Positions 35,503-47,077 of a stretch of DNA of 64,000 bases are shown here, piece after piece (the stretch's first letter is position 1; each line of letters starts with the position of its first letter). The notes under the pieces are model-generated. The model worked only from the letters and a program-made list of their open reading frames with translations, searched no databases and was not told the origin of the DNA. A program made the position numbers and the translations under genes. This stretch comes from Davidsoniella eucalypti (Eukaryota; Ascomycota; Sordariomycetes; Microascales; Ceratocystidaceae), in the NCBI GenBank assembly GCA_004009845.1, contig RMBW01000007.1, positions 310,001-374,000 on the forward strand. The letters run 5' to 3'.

Positions 35503-36151
35503 TTTCTTTCCTCTTTCTTCTGTTCTTTTCTTGCTATATATTACTCTAATGATGCTACGACTCTATTGATTACCAAAGTCATGTATATCTCCATTCCAGC
35601 ATGTGAATATGAAGCGTGAAGTTATATATCTGTATGCAGCTACATATGATGCGTATGTATGTATGTATATACAATAACTTGGTACTATGACCAGCTATAG
35701 CCATAAACCATGGATGGCCTAATGTCGGAATTGGATTGTTCCTCCGTGTCGATGTATGTCGTCATCTGACATGCATAACGTAGCCTGTACAGATATGTAT
35801 GTACAACTACAACCATGGTTGTACTTTAGCGTAACCATCCATCCTCCCAAACTATGTACAGTGGGGCATCTTGCATATACAGTCCCAATCAATGGCTAGT
35901 TCCCCTTGTCGATTCTTCACCGTGTTCTACAATTTTCTCCCAAACATTCTTCCCCACAATGCCATGCTTTCCTGATTTCGCATTGTGAAATTCCAAACCC
36001 TAATTTTCATCCTATAGTTACATTTAATGTCTCTATAGCTCAACACCCAGACTCTCCATAGTCTAGTTCTCTTCTATAATCCCAATATCACGAACGCCCA
36101 AACAGAGTTACGCACTGACCACCCACTATATCATAGCAGGACTAAAAATAA
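35503..36151. other. Spacer between qa-1S and the HET gene
   Basis: AT-rich 650 bp with tgta-type simple sequence around 35650-35670. No gene seen. Confidence 0.5.
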
Positions 36152-38502
36152 ATGCAGTCTTCCGCTATTCTATGCCATATGTGTCGGCGTTGGGTGTGTG
36201 AAGAGCTACAAAAGAAGACCAAGATCCGCGTACGAGACATCGAAAAGCGTCGTGACAATGGCTGTATAGGCTGTAGTCTATTACTAGACGCCATCATACC
36301 CCATGTGGACGAAGAATTCAGCGCTACCCATAATGCCAACATCTTCCTGCATTCACCGGGCAGAACGTGCCGTGAGACGGCTCCGTTGGCCGTAAACCGT
36401 AACGTAGTCTCGTCTTGGAAAATGGTGTATATCAGCCGGTACAGCAACATGAACGACTTTGTCAGGTTCTGCTATCAGACTGAAAGCTCCAACACAGACC
36501 CGCCTGTCTTCCTAGACCTGAGGCCCTGGTCAGAAGAGCTTTTCAACGTGTCGCTATTGCGAAAATGGCTTGATGTGTGCGCGAGCCAACATAAGCGGTG
36601 TCAACTGGCTCAAGGTACACATACAGAATACTCCGAGTAACCCAACTCACAAGACTAACCCTAACCTCCTTAGCCCAACTACCGCGCCATTTCCGCTTGA
36701 TCGACATCAAGTCACAGTGTATCCGTGAATGCTCTAGCTTCTTTGCCGGCAAATACGTTGCCTTGAGTTACATGTGGGCGAGCTCACAACCATCGTCACC
36801 TGCTTCGTCCGAGCTGACGATGCTGACGCGCAATAACGTCGACCAACTCTCCCAGCCAGGCAGCCTATCCAGGATCTCACTACCACTATTGCTCAAGGAT
36901 GCCATCTCCCTCTGTCGAGATCTCGGCCAGGAATATCTATGGATAGACCGACTCTGTATCATCCAGGACGATCCCACCAAGAAGGGTGCTCAGATCAAGG
37001 CCATGGATGTGATATTTGAAAACGCCAAGTTGACTTTGATTCTTGCCTTGGACGATCGAGACGCCACAGGTATCCCTGGATATTCACCAAATAAGCCTCG
37101 GTCGAGCAGCTTCCGCCTCCATCGTCAGCGGAGTCATCCACTTCCAGGCCGCGATTTTGTCAACGGCAACGGCCGTGATACTAACGGAGCAGGCGGATTC
37201 GGAACAAACGATCGCAAGGCCACGTCACTCGAAGCGTCTGTCTCCATGTCACAGTGGGATAAACGAGGCTGGACGTTCCAGGAGAAGCTGTTCTCCATGC
37301 GACGACTGTACATCACAGATCACGAAGTTTTCTTTGAGTGTCCACAGGCTACGGCGTGCGAACACCGCACTTGGGGAATGCAGCAAGTATTAGCCAACAC
37401 TCAATGTCAGGGCGAGCAGCCCTGCTTCGACGCCTCCAAAACCCAAGACCCCAGGGGTTCTAGCAGTAGCATCTCCAGTATCACGAGCAATATCAGTATT
37501 CTCAGCACAAATGACACCGGCGGCGGAGGCGATTCGCGAGATCTAGTTAGGCGACTAGGATTCCAGAAGAACTACCACCACGCACCGGCCTGCTCGTTCT
37601 TCAAAAAGGAGCCCCATCTAGGCGAGTATGAGGCTCTTGTGCAGGAGTACTCGCCGCGCAAACTCACACAGCCAGACGATGTCTTGCATGCATTTCTGGG
37701 CGTCACGAGTCGTCTCGGGCGAGGCTGGGACACCGCCTTCATCTTTGGCATCCCAGAACGATACCTGATCCAGGCTCTCTTCTGGCTCTATCAAGAACCG
37801 CCATCGCTCTTCCGGGCATCGTATAGAGAAAAAAAGCCGCTGATCGAACTTGATCGTATCCCTACCTGGAGCTGGGCACGGTTCCCCTCTCGCCAGGTCA
37901 CGTATGCCCATGCCCAAGTCCGTCTTGATCGTTCATGGACGCCCGGTCCTTTCTTTCTCAACGACCCAGATATGCCGCCAGTCGACGGAGACGTCCACCT
38001 CCGCGAGCTATTCGTACGACAGCCCGGCAAGAAACTCGGCAAGTATCCGGACCACCCGGCTCAACTCCGGTCATGGCACGGAACATGCGCAATGCTTCCC
38101 TGCGACGAAATCAATAAAGACGCCAAAGCACAGGCCCGACAGTTCCCCAACTCGCTTCTTTTTAATGCTCTTGTGATCACGGTGTTTCCAAAGCAAGGCA
38201 AGATATCAGATGTCGGTTCCAGTGCTTTGGGGCCCATGGAGTTCACAAACGTAGACGAATCCGGCTTTGCTCGTATATCACTGGACTCGGCCGACGCAGA
38301 AGACGATTTGACGAGTCTGGGAGACTCGTACGAACTGGTTGCACTCACAAACGACTACCTATTGTGTATCGAGCGTGTTGATGAAGAACATCTGCCGCAT
38401 GTTGTCCGGCGCATTGGTTATTGCTACGTAACTTCACTTATTGGTCAATGGATGCTTCGAGAATCTAACAGCCCACATATCGAAACATTAGTCCTAATAT
38501 AA
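36152..38502 (+). CDS. HET-domain (heterokaryon incompatibility) protein
   Basis: Two exons, 36152-36614 and 36674-38502, give 763 aa. The intron 36615-36673 (GTACAC..CTTAG) joins CQLAQ to AQLPRHFRLIDIKSQ. The HET domain covers about residues 182-330, with the block KYVALSYMWAS, then LPLLLKDAISLCRDLGQEYLWIDRLCIIQDD, then the later GWTFQEKLFSMRRLYITD with the conserved Trp-Thr-x-Gln-Glu. The N-terminal CHMCRRW and CIGCSLLL cysteines also recur in such proteins. HET-domain proteins trigger non-self recognition and cell death after hyphal fusion; most members have no known partner. No NACHT or WD repeats are attached. It directly follows the qa repressor gene on the same strand, but nothing suggests a quinate role. 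Confidence 0.9.
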
Positions 38503-38833
38503 TATCGCAAGTAGCCAGCAATGCCTTATAAAAGCACCTTTTTGATTATAGATTAAGCTCAGACTAAGAAAATGCAACATCTCATGGTATATTCTGTTTA
38601 AAGATAAGATGCAATAAAAGACAGCTCGACATGCAAACCCAAGGGTGAGAACATGGCCTCAAACACCATTGGCATGGTATACTAGATGAAAAGAAAAGAA
38701 GAAAAAGAGACAAAGACAGCAAACAGAAAACAGAAAACAAGAACCCCTCCAAACGATGTGTACAGCAAGAAAAAGAAAAACCACATATTTACACTTGTCC
38801 AATAATATGCCCATTTTGCATATACCCTAACCC
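38503..38833. other. Convergent 3' spacer between HET and TauD genes
   Basis: A-rich 330 bp with no gene. It carries the 3' ends of two convergent transcripts. Confidence 0.5.
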
Positions 38834-40274
38834 TTAGGTCAAGGGAAAAGGCTCGGCAGCTTCAGGACTCGCGGCGCTCTCCATGGTGCATTGCCAAAGC
38901 AATCTCTCCTCGTCCCTGTTGTTCTCATCCAGATTGCCCGTGATAGAGTGCCACACGCCCTTGTTGTGGAAGACCACCAAGTCGCCCTCGGTCCAAGCAT
39001 GAGCATAAATGTACTCTGGCTGTACGCTCCTGCTCATGAGAGAGCGAACCTTGTTGCGTACCTCTGCGATATCCGTGATGCTTGTGACGACGCCGGTCTC
39101 GGGGTCTGTTGTGTGCAGCTCCATCACGCAGCAGCCGACGATCTGCAGTAGTCTGCGCTCGGGGTCGGAGGGGTGCTTCCACACCATCGGGTGCACCTGA
39201 GCGTCTTCTGGAGAGTGTTCCGAGAGCTCCTCGAGACGCTTCTCCCGGCCGTCACTGTGGATAGTCAAGCCATCAGAGGTGGCGCGGCAGTTTCCAATCC
39301 ACTCGTAGGCCAACGGCGCATACTTGACCTTGGTTTTCAGAGCCCACTCCTGCTCTTCGCGGGTCAGGTTTTCGAAGCCAACGTTTCCGGAAATGACTGA
39401 TGATAGTGTTAGGCGATGTGCCGGAACCCAGACGGATTTCAAACTCAGTAGAGATCTGGCGGGAACTCACAAGCAGTAGAGCCAGGCTTCATAGGCAGAA
39501 CCTTGCCATTTTCGAATTCAACGCGCTGTTCGGCTCCCTCTGGGATACGTAGGCCATGGATCATGGTAACGCGGCCGGGAAGACGCTTATGCAACGGCAT
39601 GTCCATGTGCCAGCGGTAGAAGCGTGTCTGGCCATCAGCCATTTGCTCCATGGTCAGAGGCTGGGCATGGAAGTCTTTTTGGTTCTATTGGTTTGATCTG
39701 TCGTGTTAGTCAAATCACCCGGTTTCTTCTTTGGGCAAGCTGCATTTAGAACAATGTGAGGGTTTTGGCTAACCCTATAGTTACAGAACTAAGAAAAAGA
39801 TCGTAAGACTTTGCAGCGTTAGGGGAGAAAACTTACGACATGAACAAGATTTAGCACTTTGTTGCCCTCGTAGTTTTCGAATTTACCGCTTCCCAGGACA
39901 CTGACCATGGGCGCACGGGCGATTCTGTTACCGCCGTTCTTGGACAGGATGTTTTTCTCATCGGTAACCATCTTCTCGCCAGCCGAGTGCGTGTTCTTGA
40001 TCTTGTCATCCCACACGCCGGCCAGCACTGGCAACACCATGGGCTCGAGGCCCTTTTGGTCCTTGAATACTAGGACAGAGTGCTCCCATAGGGCGTCCTG
40101 TAGCAGCTTCTTGTCGGAGTCATCGAGCGTGGCAGGGTTGATGAACTGCGGGCTTCCATCGGCCGAGGGTTTCCGGAAGTGGACTTCGGCACCGATGCGA
40201 GACTGCTTCTGCAGTTCCTTGGGCAGCGGCCGGATCTCCAGATGTGTGGAAAGAGGGTATGTAGCGGCAGGCAT
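38834..40274 (-). CDS. TauD/TfdA-family 2-oxoglutarate-dependent dioxygenase
   Basis: Three exons, 40274-39837, 39684-39471 and 39396-38834, give 404 aa from MPAATYPLSTHLEIRPLP. Introns are 39685-39836 (152 bp, GTAAGT..AATAG) and 39397-39470 (GTGAGT..ATCAG). Splicing restores NLVHVNQKDFHAQPLTMEQ and GSTAFISGNVGFENL. The Fe(II) facial triad is visible as RFYRWHMD (His-x-Asp) in exon 2 and the distal His of NKGVWHSITG in exon 3, with an Arg further on for 2-oxoglutarate. Relatives oxidise taurine or other sulfonates to release sulfite, or act on related carboxylates, so the substrate is uncertain. An in-frame ATG at 40367 would add 31 residues rich in Ser, Pro and Arg with no acidic residues, resembling a mitochondrial presequence. 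It is convergent with the HET gene. Confidence 0.88.
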
Positions 40275-43200
40275 TTTCGCGGAGGATGTAGAAGACGATC
40301 TCCAAAAGGCTGGAAAAGGTGTAGACAAGGGCAGTTGGAAGACCGTGGAGGACTGTCGTGTTATCATGCAACGGTGGGCGGCTGATAGAGTGACGGGTTA
40401 TTTGGTTGCTAGGTCCTCGGACGGATAGGACATAGCTGAGGAAACAAAAGGGCCCAAAAGGTTGACAAGCGTATCACTCTTCTCTGTCTATCACGGGCTC
40501 GACATTCAAGCGAGGCAGGCAATATCGCAACTCGAGAGTGAAGATGTAGAGCAACAGAGTATGGCAGGACTACAGGGAGGCAGGGACAGTGAAAAGAACA
40601 AAGGGTTGCAGGACAGATAGTCAGAGAACAGAACAGGTAAAAATATAAAGCAAAGATGGGTCTGACGATCTTGCGGGATCTCGCCAGAATATAAGCCGAG
40701 GGAAAAAAAAGCCCAAAAAAAACAAAGAGACCAAAGACTTCTGGCTCATCAAAAATAGAAATCCATCAGAACAACCGACGAAGAACGGCTTAGAAAAGGT
40801 TGTAACAAATTCTGGTTGGCTAAGCTTAACTAGCTTCTAGAACCGGACGGGCTTGCGAATTCTCGCGCGAGAAACAAAGACATGACAGGACATCCAAATC
40901 TGCAAATTGCGTCATAGGGTGGGCTGGGTTCTCTGCGGTTCTCTATGTTAGAACCTTGGCTCACCACTAACCACCTATAAATACCGGCATTAAAGCCAGC
41001 TGTGGCATGTTCCACTTCCTTTCCGGGCCATGGTAATCCCGCTATCTTTCGTTCTTTCTTTTTGCTGACTGTCTAGCTTGGCTATAGTTTGGCTACATAG
41101 TACAGACACAGACGATTTTGCGACTGTGCTGGCTCTCGATGCTACGGCTGTCAACAGGATATTCCTTGTTCGTTTGCCCGACGCCGCTTGCCGAAGCCCA
41201 AGAGCGAAGTGGATGGGCCTTGCCGGCCAGCCCTGGGGCATTGAGTGCCTACAGGACACTGATGCCATACCGCCGATTGCTGCCAGAGAAACACACACAC
41301 ACAGTATACCGATGCCCGTCTATGTATGTGCGTACACAGAGCACATCCAGGGAGCCACGGCAACAAAAAATCGCGCTTCCAGGGCCGCCAGATCGAGGGT
41401 TCTGTAGCATCTGCTACGTTGCTCGGCCCAAACTGGACCAACCTTCACTAGAGGCTGCCCACTGCCATCTGTCTAGTCCAAAACTCGGCCGGCCTAACCA
41501 AGGAGCTGGGCTTCACTTGTCCCTTTTTTTCCCCTCCGAGAAGCTTCCTGTGGGCTGCAACCCGAGCTACAGGCGGAGGTTCCGCATGTACACACCTTGG
41601 CTCATGATTTATTTTATTTTTTCCATGCGCCCCCATTCGCTGCATCCCCAGAGGAGATTTCTCAGGGAACAACAACGACTACAGCAGTAAATCGCACTGG
41701 CTGTAGAAGCCACTCAAGGCACAACAAGGTGGACTTGGAAGGGCTTTGCTGCTGAAGACCACCCCATCTATGCTATGGTGCTGGCGCTGGAAGCAGTGAC
41801 AACAACGGAGAGCTTTGACACTAGCCCTATACCGACTTGAAAAGCCTATGCTCTCCCATCGCTATTGGCGGCAGAACAGAAGAACTTGGCTTTAGACTCA
41901 AGCTATGAATGAATATGCTATATACTATTCTAGAACTAAAGCCGCCGAACCATTGCGGCACTGGGTTTAACCTTGAGTGGGACCAATCTGTTCCGACAAA
42001 GGTTGCACTATACTTGTCATGTGTTATAGCATCTGCCGGATATACACACTGTTGGTCTTCGTAGCAATTGCTGTAGAAAACTCCGCCGTCCTTGCTGGTA
42101 CGTCCGGATGCCGATAAACCCGTCTATTGCTGCATATCTAATCACTAGCCCGACCTTGGCCTTGGCCGTGATGTGAAGGTGTGCATGTGAAGATAATGCG
42201 CGGGCGTTTGATAGGGTTTAATCTTTTCAGTAGTCCGCCATTATCTTATTGTGGGATATTTTCGCAGCGGATAGCTCTCGACCGTGCTTTTATACCTCCG
42301 AAGTTTGGTATGCTTGAAGCTAAACTTATAGACGTTGGACGTGGTGTTCTTTCATGTTGCTGGTTTACATCGACAGTATGCTAACCCTAATATGTGACGA
42401 TGTTGATTGCTTAACCCTCTAAAGACTTGACAACCTAGACAGTATTCATATGTCGCCGGAGCTTTGTTCTTATGCGATACGCAGCATAATTTAGATGTGT
42501 GTTGGCCATAGTATTGGCCTACTCAGACGACAGAAGCAACGTGGGAACATTCACTAGTTGTGGTATCAACGCCTTAGATTCAACTGCTCCGACAAAGGAT
42601 TCCAGGGAGAAAGCAAATCATGAACTCGTACCATTGGGGTAGACTTGGTAGGGTCACAATGACTGCAGTTGTATTACTTTTGAGTCTCGTCCCTGGACAC
42701 CCACACGAACGATTCCGTGATAGATTTTCTTACACGTACTGGCAACTAACATGCTTGAAAGCTGGGATATCTTGTCCTACTAGTACAGGCCAGTTAGCTA
42801 CGAAATTCTATCATCTAAATATGTCGTGTGGTTGTTTATGAATGACCTGATACCTCCTTTTTTTTTTCTTCTTCTTCGTATCTTCTCTGCAAAGAACAGC
42901 CAAGCCTCCCGTGACGTACGATTTTATGTGAGAACAAGACATATGGATAGAGGACAGTCCTGAATTGGACGGGCATAATGTAATATAAACAGGTCCAAAG
43001 CCCACTATCAATGGCAAGTTGACCGGGCCAGTTTTGAACTACCAAGTCTGGTTAACGCCAACATGAGAATGGAACATTGTCTGCAGAGAAACAAAAAGAA
43101 AGAAAGAGCAATAAGGGCACAACGGGTATTTCTCTATATTTGTATGTACGTATCAATACATTGGCTAGATCTTCAAAGGGAAAACTTGGGAAAAACGCCA

Positions 43201-44052
43201 AGCCAGGATGTTTATTGAATGGGTTGATGATGTGCTTGTTGATCGTTCAAGTAAGGCAAGATGATTGATTAGACAGGGTTACTAGAGCATCTATTTGTAC
43301 ATACTTACATCTGTACAGGCTAGCCTACAGAACATGAGCGGCGGGGATGGGCCTGCTTTAGGTAAAGATTGACAGTGGATTCGTCTAGAAATGGCCTGGA
43401 ACTTGGCTTGAACCTGGAATGACATTTCTGGGCGTTGAGAGGGTTTATACGCGAAATATTCTATGCAAGATATAAGATGAAGTTATCAAGTATCGGATGT
43501 AACTAGGCTGCTGTGCATCAGGAATATTAGTGAGAAGCAGAACCATAGGGCCTTACTTGTACGGATTCACGGCGACTACTATGGCCAATGCCTCGAGTTT
43601 GAACGTATTTTTACTCTATGGTGGACGGCCAACGGCGTGGCCAGGACAAGACGCACGGTCCTATCATTGTACCAAGTTATTCTAATAGCGTTCTCTGGCC
43701 ATAGTTTGGCGTGGGTTGGCGTCACGTCAAGCCACAGTGAACACGATATTGGTACGCACAGACGACCAGGGCATTTTTTAATTCAATTTTATGAAGATGA
43801 AGGTGGAAATGAAGCTCTTGATAGCGGGAAAGTGGATGAGAGGAAAAAGCAGAGTGGCTTGATTGATGGCGCGGCATGTGATGATAGAAATGATGTATCT
43901 CTTGAAAAGAAGACATGGTTTGGCATTCAGTGTTTATAAACGTCCGTGGACTGTCTAGATATGCAGATATGCAAACATGGCAGAATTTTACGTGCAGCGA
44001 TCCTATAATGCGGCGGTGAGCTCCTTTGGCGACAGCACACTTCGGAGTCCCC

Positions 44053-44100
44053 AGTGGTTATAGTGGCTATAGCGGCTATAGTGATTATAGATTATAGTGG
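44053..44100. repeat. 9-bp minisatellite, about five degenerate units
   Basis: Units based on tatagtggc, with single-base variants and one partly deleted unit. Located in the spacer about 1.1 kb upstream of the NCS1 transporter. Confidence 0.75.
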
Positions 44101-44948
44101 GCATGGTGGTATCATCCATGGAAAGCAAAGCGCACCCAGGGAGAACTAGAGAATCAGAGAACTAGAGAACTACAGGACTGTGTACATATGTAGACGAGTT
44201 TACGGTCGCTAAATGCCACTATAATGCTAGCAATCGTCGACGTCGAGACGAGGACCTGTGTTTGCCCGTCTTATTCACTACCACAAAGCGATCGATGTTG
44301 GTGCTAGTAAAAACTCAGGCCAGCGCCCAGAAAGGTAAAGCAGGCGAATCCAGCCCGTCCGACAACGTATCGGCTGGCTTATTTTCTTGTCCTTCTTTTA
44401 TTCTCCTTCCTTGGGTTATGTCACGTCGGGGCCCATCATATATACATACAAGAGGAGCCTGTAGCGGCTGAGACGACAGGACCGCCGCTACGCGTTCTGG
44501 AGCTAACGCTAGCCAACACCACGCTAGCCTTCGCTATCCATTGTATCGGGCGCTGTATTGCTAGAGATATGGCCTGTAACCCACACCAGATCTGTGCTGA
44601 TACATATGCAGGCCAAGTCCGCCACTTATCTCAGGGCCAGGTCGACAACACACGCTCGCTAGTTTGAATATATTGAAGTAGCAAAGTAGTACTGCGGCAA
44701 TACCTCTAATTCATGCCAGGTCCCCCGATCTGGCTCGTCCCGCGCTGTCCGCATTGAAGCACAATCCAGAGCCAAATTATCCGCGTGGCAACCTTATCGA
44801 CGAACCTTGTTTACCTGCCCTGCTCTTTGCTTGCTCAGTGCGTCTGCGCAAAGCAATCCCCAACCAATATAGCCATCGTCGCAGTCAAATTTACTGCTCA
44901 ACAGACAGCGAAGCCGTGTGGCAGCGCGATCTGCTCTCTCTCTCTCAA

Positions 44949-44955
44949 TATAAAC
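44949..44955 (+). promoter_or_regulatory. TATA box candidate for the NCS1 transporter
   Basis: ATATAAA about 245 bp upstream of the ATG, followed by a C/T-rich stretch (about 44990-45060) typical of highly expressed fungal promoters. Confidence 0.35.
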
Positions 44956-45196
44956 CGTCTGGGTCTGTCCTACGTTACGTCCCGGGCTTCTCTGCTTTCA
45001 TTCTTCTTCTTTCTCTTTCTTTTACACACGCGCGCTTCCTTCGCAACTCTGCCTGCTACCACCATCAAGGCCCGTGTCTCACTGATAGCCGCTCTGCCGA
45101 TCTCTGGGAGGCACCGTATAAGACAACGTTCCCGTCCTCCCGTCTTCTTTGTTGCTACTTGCCGCCGTCGATCCGTCTCACCGCCCGGTCTTCACC

Positions 45197-46837
45197 ATGT
45201 CCGCTTGGATCAAAGATGCCAAGGCCAAGGCCTCCAGCCTCGAGGCCTGGCGTCTGCCCAAGCAAACATCAACACTAGCCCCCGATCATGTGTGGTCCAA
45301 CGCCGACATGGACCCTGTGCCCCTGGACAAACGCACATGGAGTGTCTGGACCTGGATGGGCTACTGGTGCAGTGATGCTATCAACCTGGGCACCTGGGAA
45401 GCGGCTTCGTCTATCATCGCTGTTGGTTTGACGTGGCGTGATGCCATCCCCATCGTTGTCGTGGCCACCACCATCGTTGCCATCCCCATGGTTCTAAACG
45501 GAGCCATGGGTGCCCGTCTCCACATCCCCTTCTCCGTCGTCGTTCGTGCCGGCTTCGGCTACTACTTTGCCTACTACTGTATCGTCTCCCGCTGCGTCCT
45601 CGCTGCTTTCTGGCTCGGTGTCCAGAGTGTCAGTGGCTCGCAGTGCATCACCATCATGCTTCTCGCCATCTGGCCCTCCTATGCCAACATCACGAATCAT
45701 CTGCCATCCAACGCCGGCATGACTACCCAGGGTATGGTTTCCTATGTCATCTTCTGGATCATCCAGCTGCCGCTACTGCTGATTCCACCGCAGAAGCTCA
45801 AGTGGCTATTCGTGTCAAAGATGATCCTGGCTCCCATCGTCGCGCTGTCTATGCTTGGCTGGTGCGTGCACCGCGCCGGTGGTGCCGGGGAGATTTTTGA
45901 TCAGAAAGCCTCCGTCTCTGGCAGCGAGAGGGCCTGGCTCTGGCTGTCCTGTATGACCTCCATCACTGGTTCGTGGTCTACCATGGCGTGCAATATTGCC
46001 GACTTTTCGCGTTACAGCAAGAACCGCACTGGCCAGTTTATCCAGCTGCCCTTCATTCCCATCATCTTCACCATCTGCTCCGTCCTTGGCATCGTCACCA
46101 CCTCTGCCGGCTATGTTATCTGGGGCGAGTACCTCTGGAACCCGCTGAACATCCTCGCCAAGTGGCTCGAAATGGGCCACGGTGGTCGTGCTGCCGCCTT
46201 CTTCGCTGCTGCCGCCTGGTTCTTGGTCCAGGTTGGATCCAACATCACGTCCAACTGCATTAGTGCCGCCAACGATCTGACCGTTCTCTTCCCCAAGTGG
46301 ATGAACATTCACCGTGGCTGCATTGTTACTGCCATTGCCGGCGGCTGGGTGTTTGTCCCCTGGAAGATCATGGAGTCTGCTTCTTCTTTCCTGACCTTTA
46401 TGGGCGGTTATGCTGTCTTCCTGGGTCCCATTGCCGGTATCATCATCTCCGATTACTGGCTAGTCCGCGGCCTCCGTATGGATGTCCCTGCTATGTACAA
46501 TCCCGATGGTCGTTACCACTACTGGCATGGCATCAACTGGCGTGCTCTGGTCACCGTCATCGTCTGCTCAAGCCCCAACATCCCCGGTCTGGCATATGCC
46601 ATCAACCCGAACCACGTCTCCATCAGCGCGGGTTCCAAGCACCTGTACACATTCAACTACCTGTTTGGCATCTCGACCTCCATCTTGCTCTACTGGGTCC
46701 TGTGCAAGATTTCTCCTCCCACTGAAACTATGGTCCCCAAGACCATCTATGGAAGCAGTGACAGTCGTCTTGCCGAGAACTCTGACGACGCCGAGGCTGA
46801 GAAGAATACCGCTTTTCCCCAGGAGAAGGCCCTATAA
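45197..46837 (+). CDS. NCS1-family nucleobase/vitamin permease (Fur type)
   Basis: A 546-aa intronless ORF. The N-terminal block WSNADMDPVPLDKRTWSVW leading into TM1 (WMGYWCSDAINLGTW) and the later GSWSTMACNIADFSRYSKN are hallmarks of the fungal Fur branch of the nucleobase:cation symporter-1 family. Twelve hydrophobic segments and hydrophilic ends fit a plasma-membrane symporter. Family members carry uracil, uridine, allantoin, thiamine or nicotinamide riboside; which one applies is not decidable by eye. The C-terminal tail has Lys and acidic residues near the end (DDAEAEKNTAFPQEKAL), typical of sequences used for ubiquitin-dependent endocytosis in this family. It ends 240 bp from the convergent MFS gene. 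Confidence 0.92.
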   Translation: MSAWIKDAKAKASSLEAWRLPKQTSTLAPDHVWSNADMDPVPLDKRTWSVWTWMGYWCSDAINLGTWEAASSIIAVGLTWRDAIPIVVVATTIVAIPMVLNGAMGARLHIPFSVVVRAGFGYYFAYYCIVSRCVLAAFWLGVQSVSGSQCITIMLLAIWPSYANITNHLPSNAGMTTQGMVSYVIFWIIQLPLLLIPPQKLKWLFVSKMILAPIVALSMLGWCVHRAGGAGEIFDQKASVSGSERAWLWLSCMTSITGSWSTMACNIADFSRYSKNRTGQFIQLPFIPIIFTICSVLGIVTTSAGYVIWGEYLWNPLNILAKWLEMGHGGRAAAFFAAAAWFLVQVGSNITSNCISAANDLTVLFPKWMNIHRGCIVTAIAGGWVFVPWKIMESASSFLTFMGGYAVFLGPIAGIIISDYWLVRGLRMDVPAMYNPDGRYHYWHGINWRALVTVIVCSSPNIPGLAYAINPNHVSISAGSKHLYTFNYLFGISTSILLYWVLCKISPPTETMVPKTIYGSSDSRLAENSDDAEAEKNTAFPQEKAL

Positions 46838-47077
46838 TGGTAAGAGTTTTGTGCAACGAAACGAAAAAGAAAAGAAAAAAAAACGGATGCCTAGTTACGA
46901 CAACGACAAAACACTAATAGCGCATCACTGACGCCGATGATTTCAGTTTCCCTTTCTAATTCCTCCCTCTAGCGATAATTTAGTAGTGTGCTAGGTGTTT
47001 GCTTAGATACCTTTATAATAATGTAACTTAATGAACATATAAATTACTATTCTCACTACCCTGAATCTATGACATGC
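46838..47077. terminator. Shared 3' region of convergent transporter genes
   Basis: The 240-bp AT-rich gap between the two stop codons must hold both polyadenylation regions. It includes aataatgtaact and tgaacatataaatt-type A/T motifs. The tight convergent layout makes overlapping 3' ends likely. Confidence 0.4.

Larger units (their letters stand above)
40368..45196. other. Long spacer between TauD and NCS1 genes
   Basis: Nearly 5 kb without a recognisable gene. ORFs at 41118-41690 (190 codons) and 43637-43939 (100 codons) have no domain I can identify and are not called. Features seen are a short AC repeat near 41290, a 9-bp minisatellite at 44053-44100 and a TATAAA at about 44949, followed by a pyrimidine-rich leader for the NCS1 gene. 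Confidence 0.45.

Noticed and set aside
38823..38837. Telomere-like ccctaaccctta motif, also near 18955, 28195 and 36655
   Set aside because: Only about two repeat units at each site, inside or at the ends of ordinary genes; too short to be interstitial telomere arrays.
41118..41690. 190-codon ORF between the TauD and NCS1 genes
   Set aside because: Low-complexity composition (Pro, Arg, Ser, Leu), overlaps other frames of similar length on both strands, no domain.
43637..43939. 100-codon ORF with a hydrophobic N-terminus, a possible small secreted protein
   Set aside because: The N-terminal stretch is weak as a signal peptide, there is no Cys pattern, and no supporting promoter or intron evidence.
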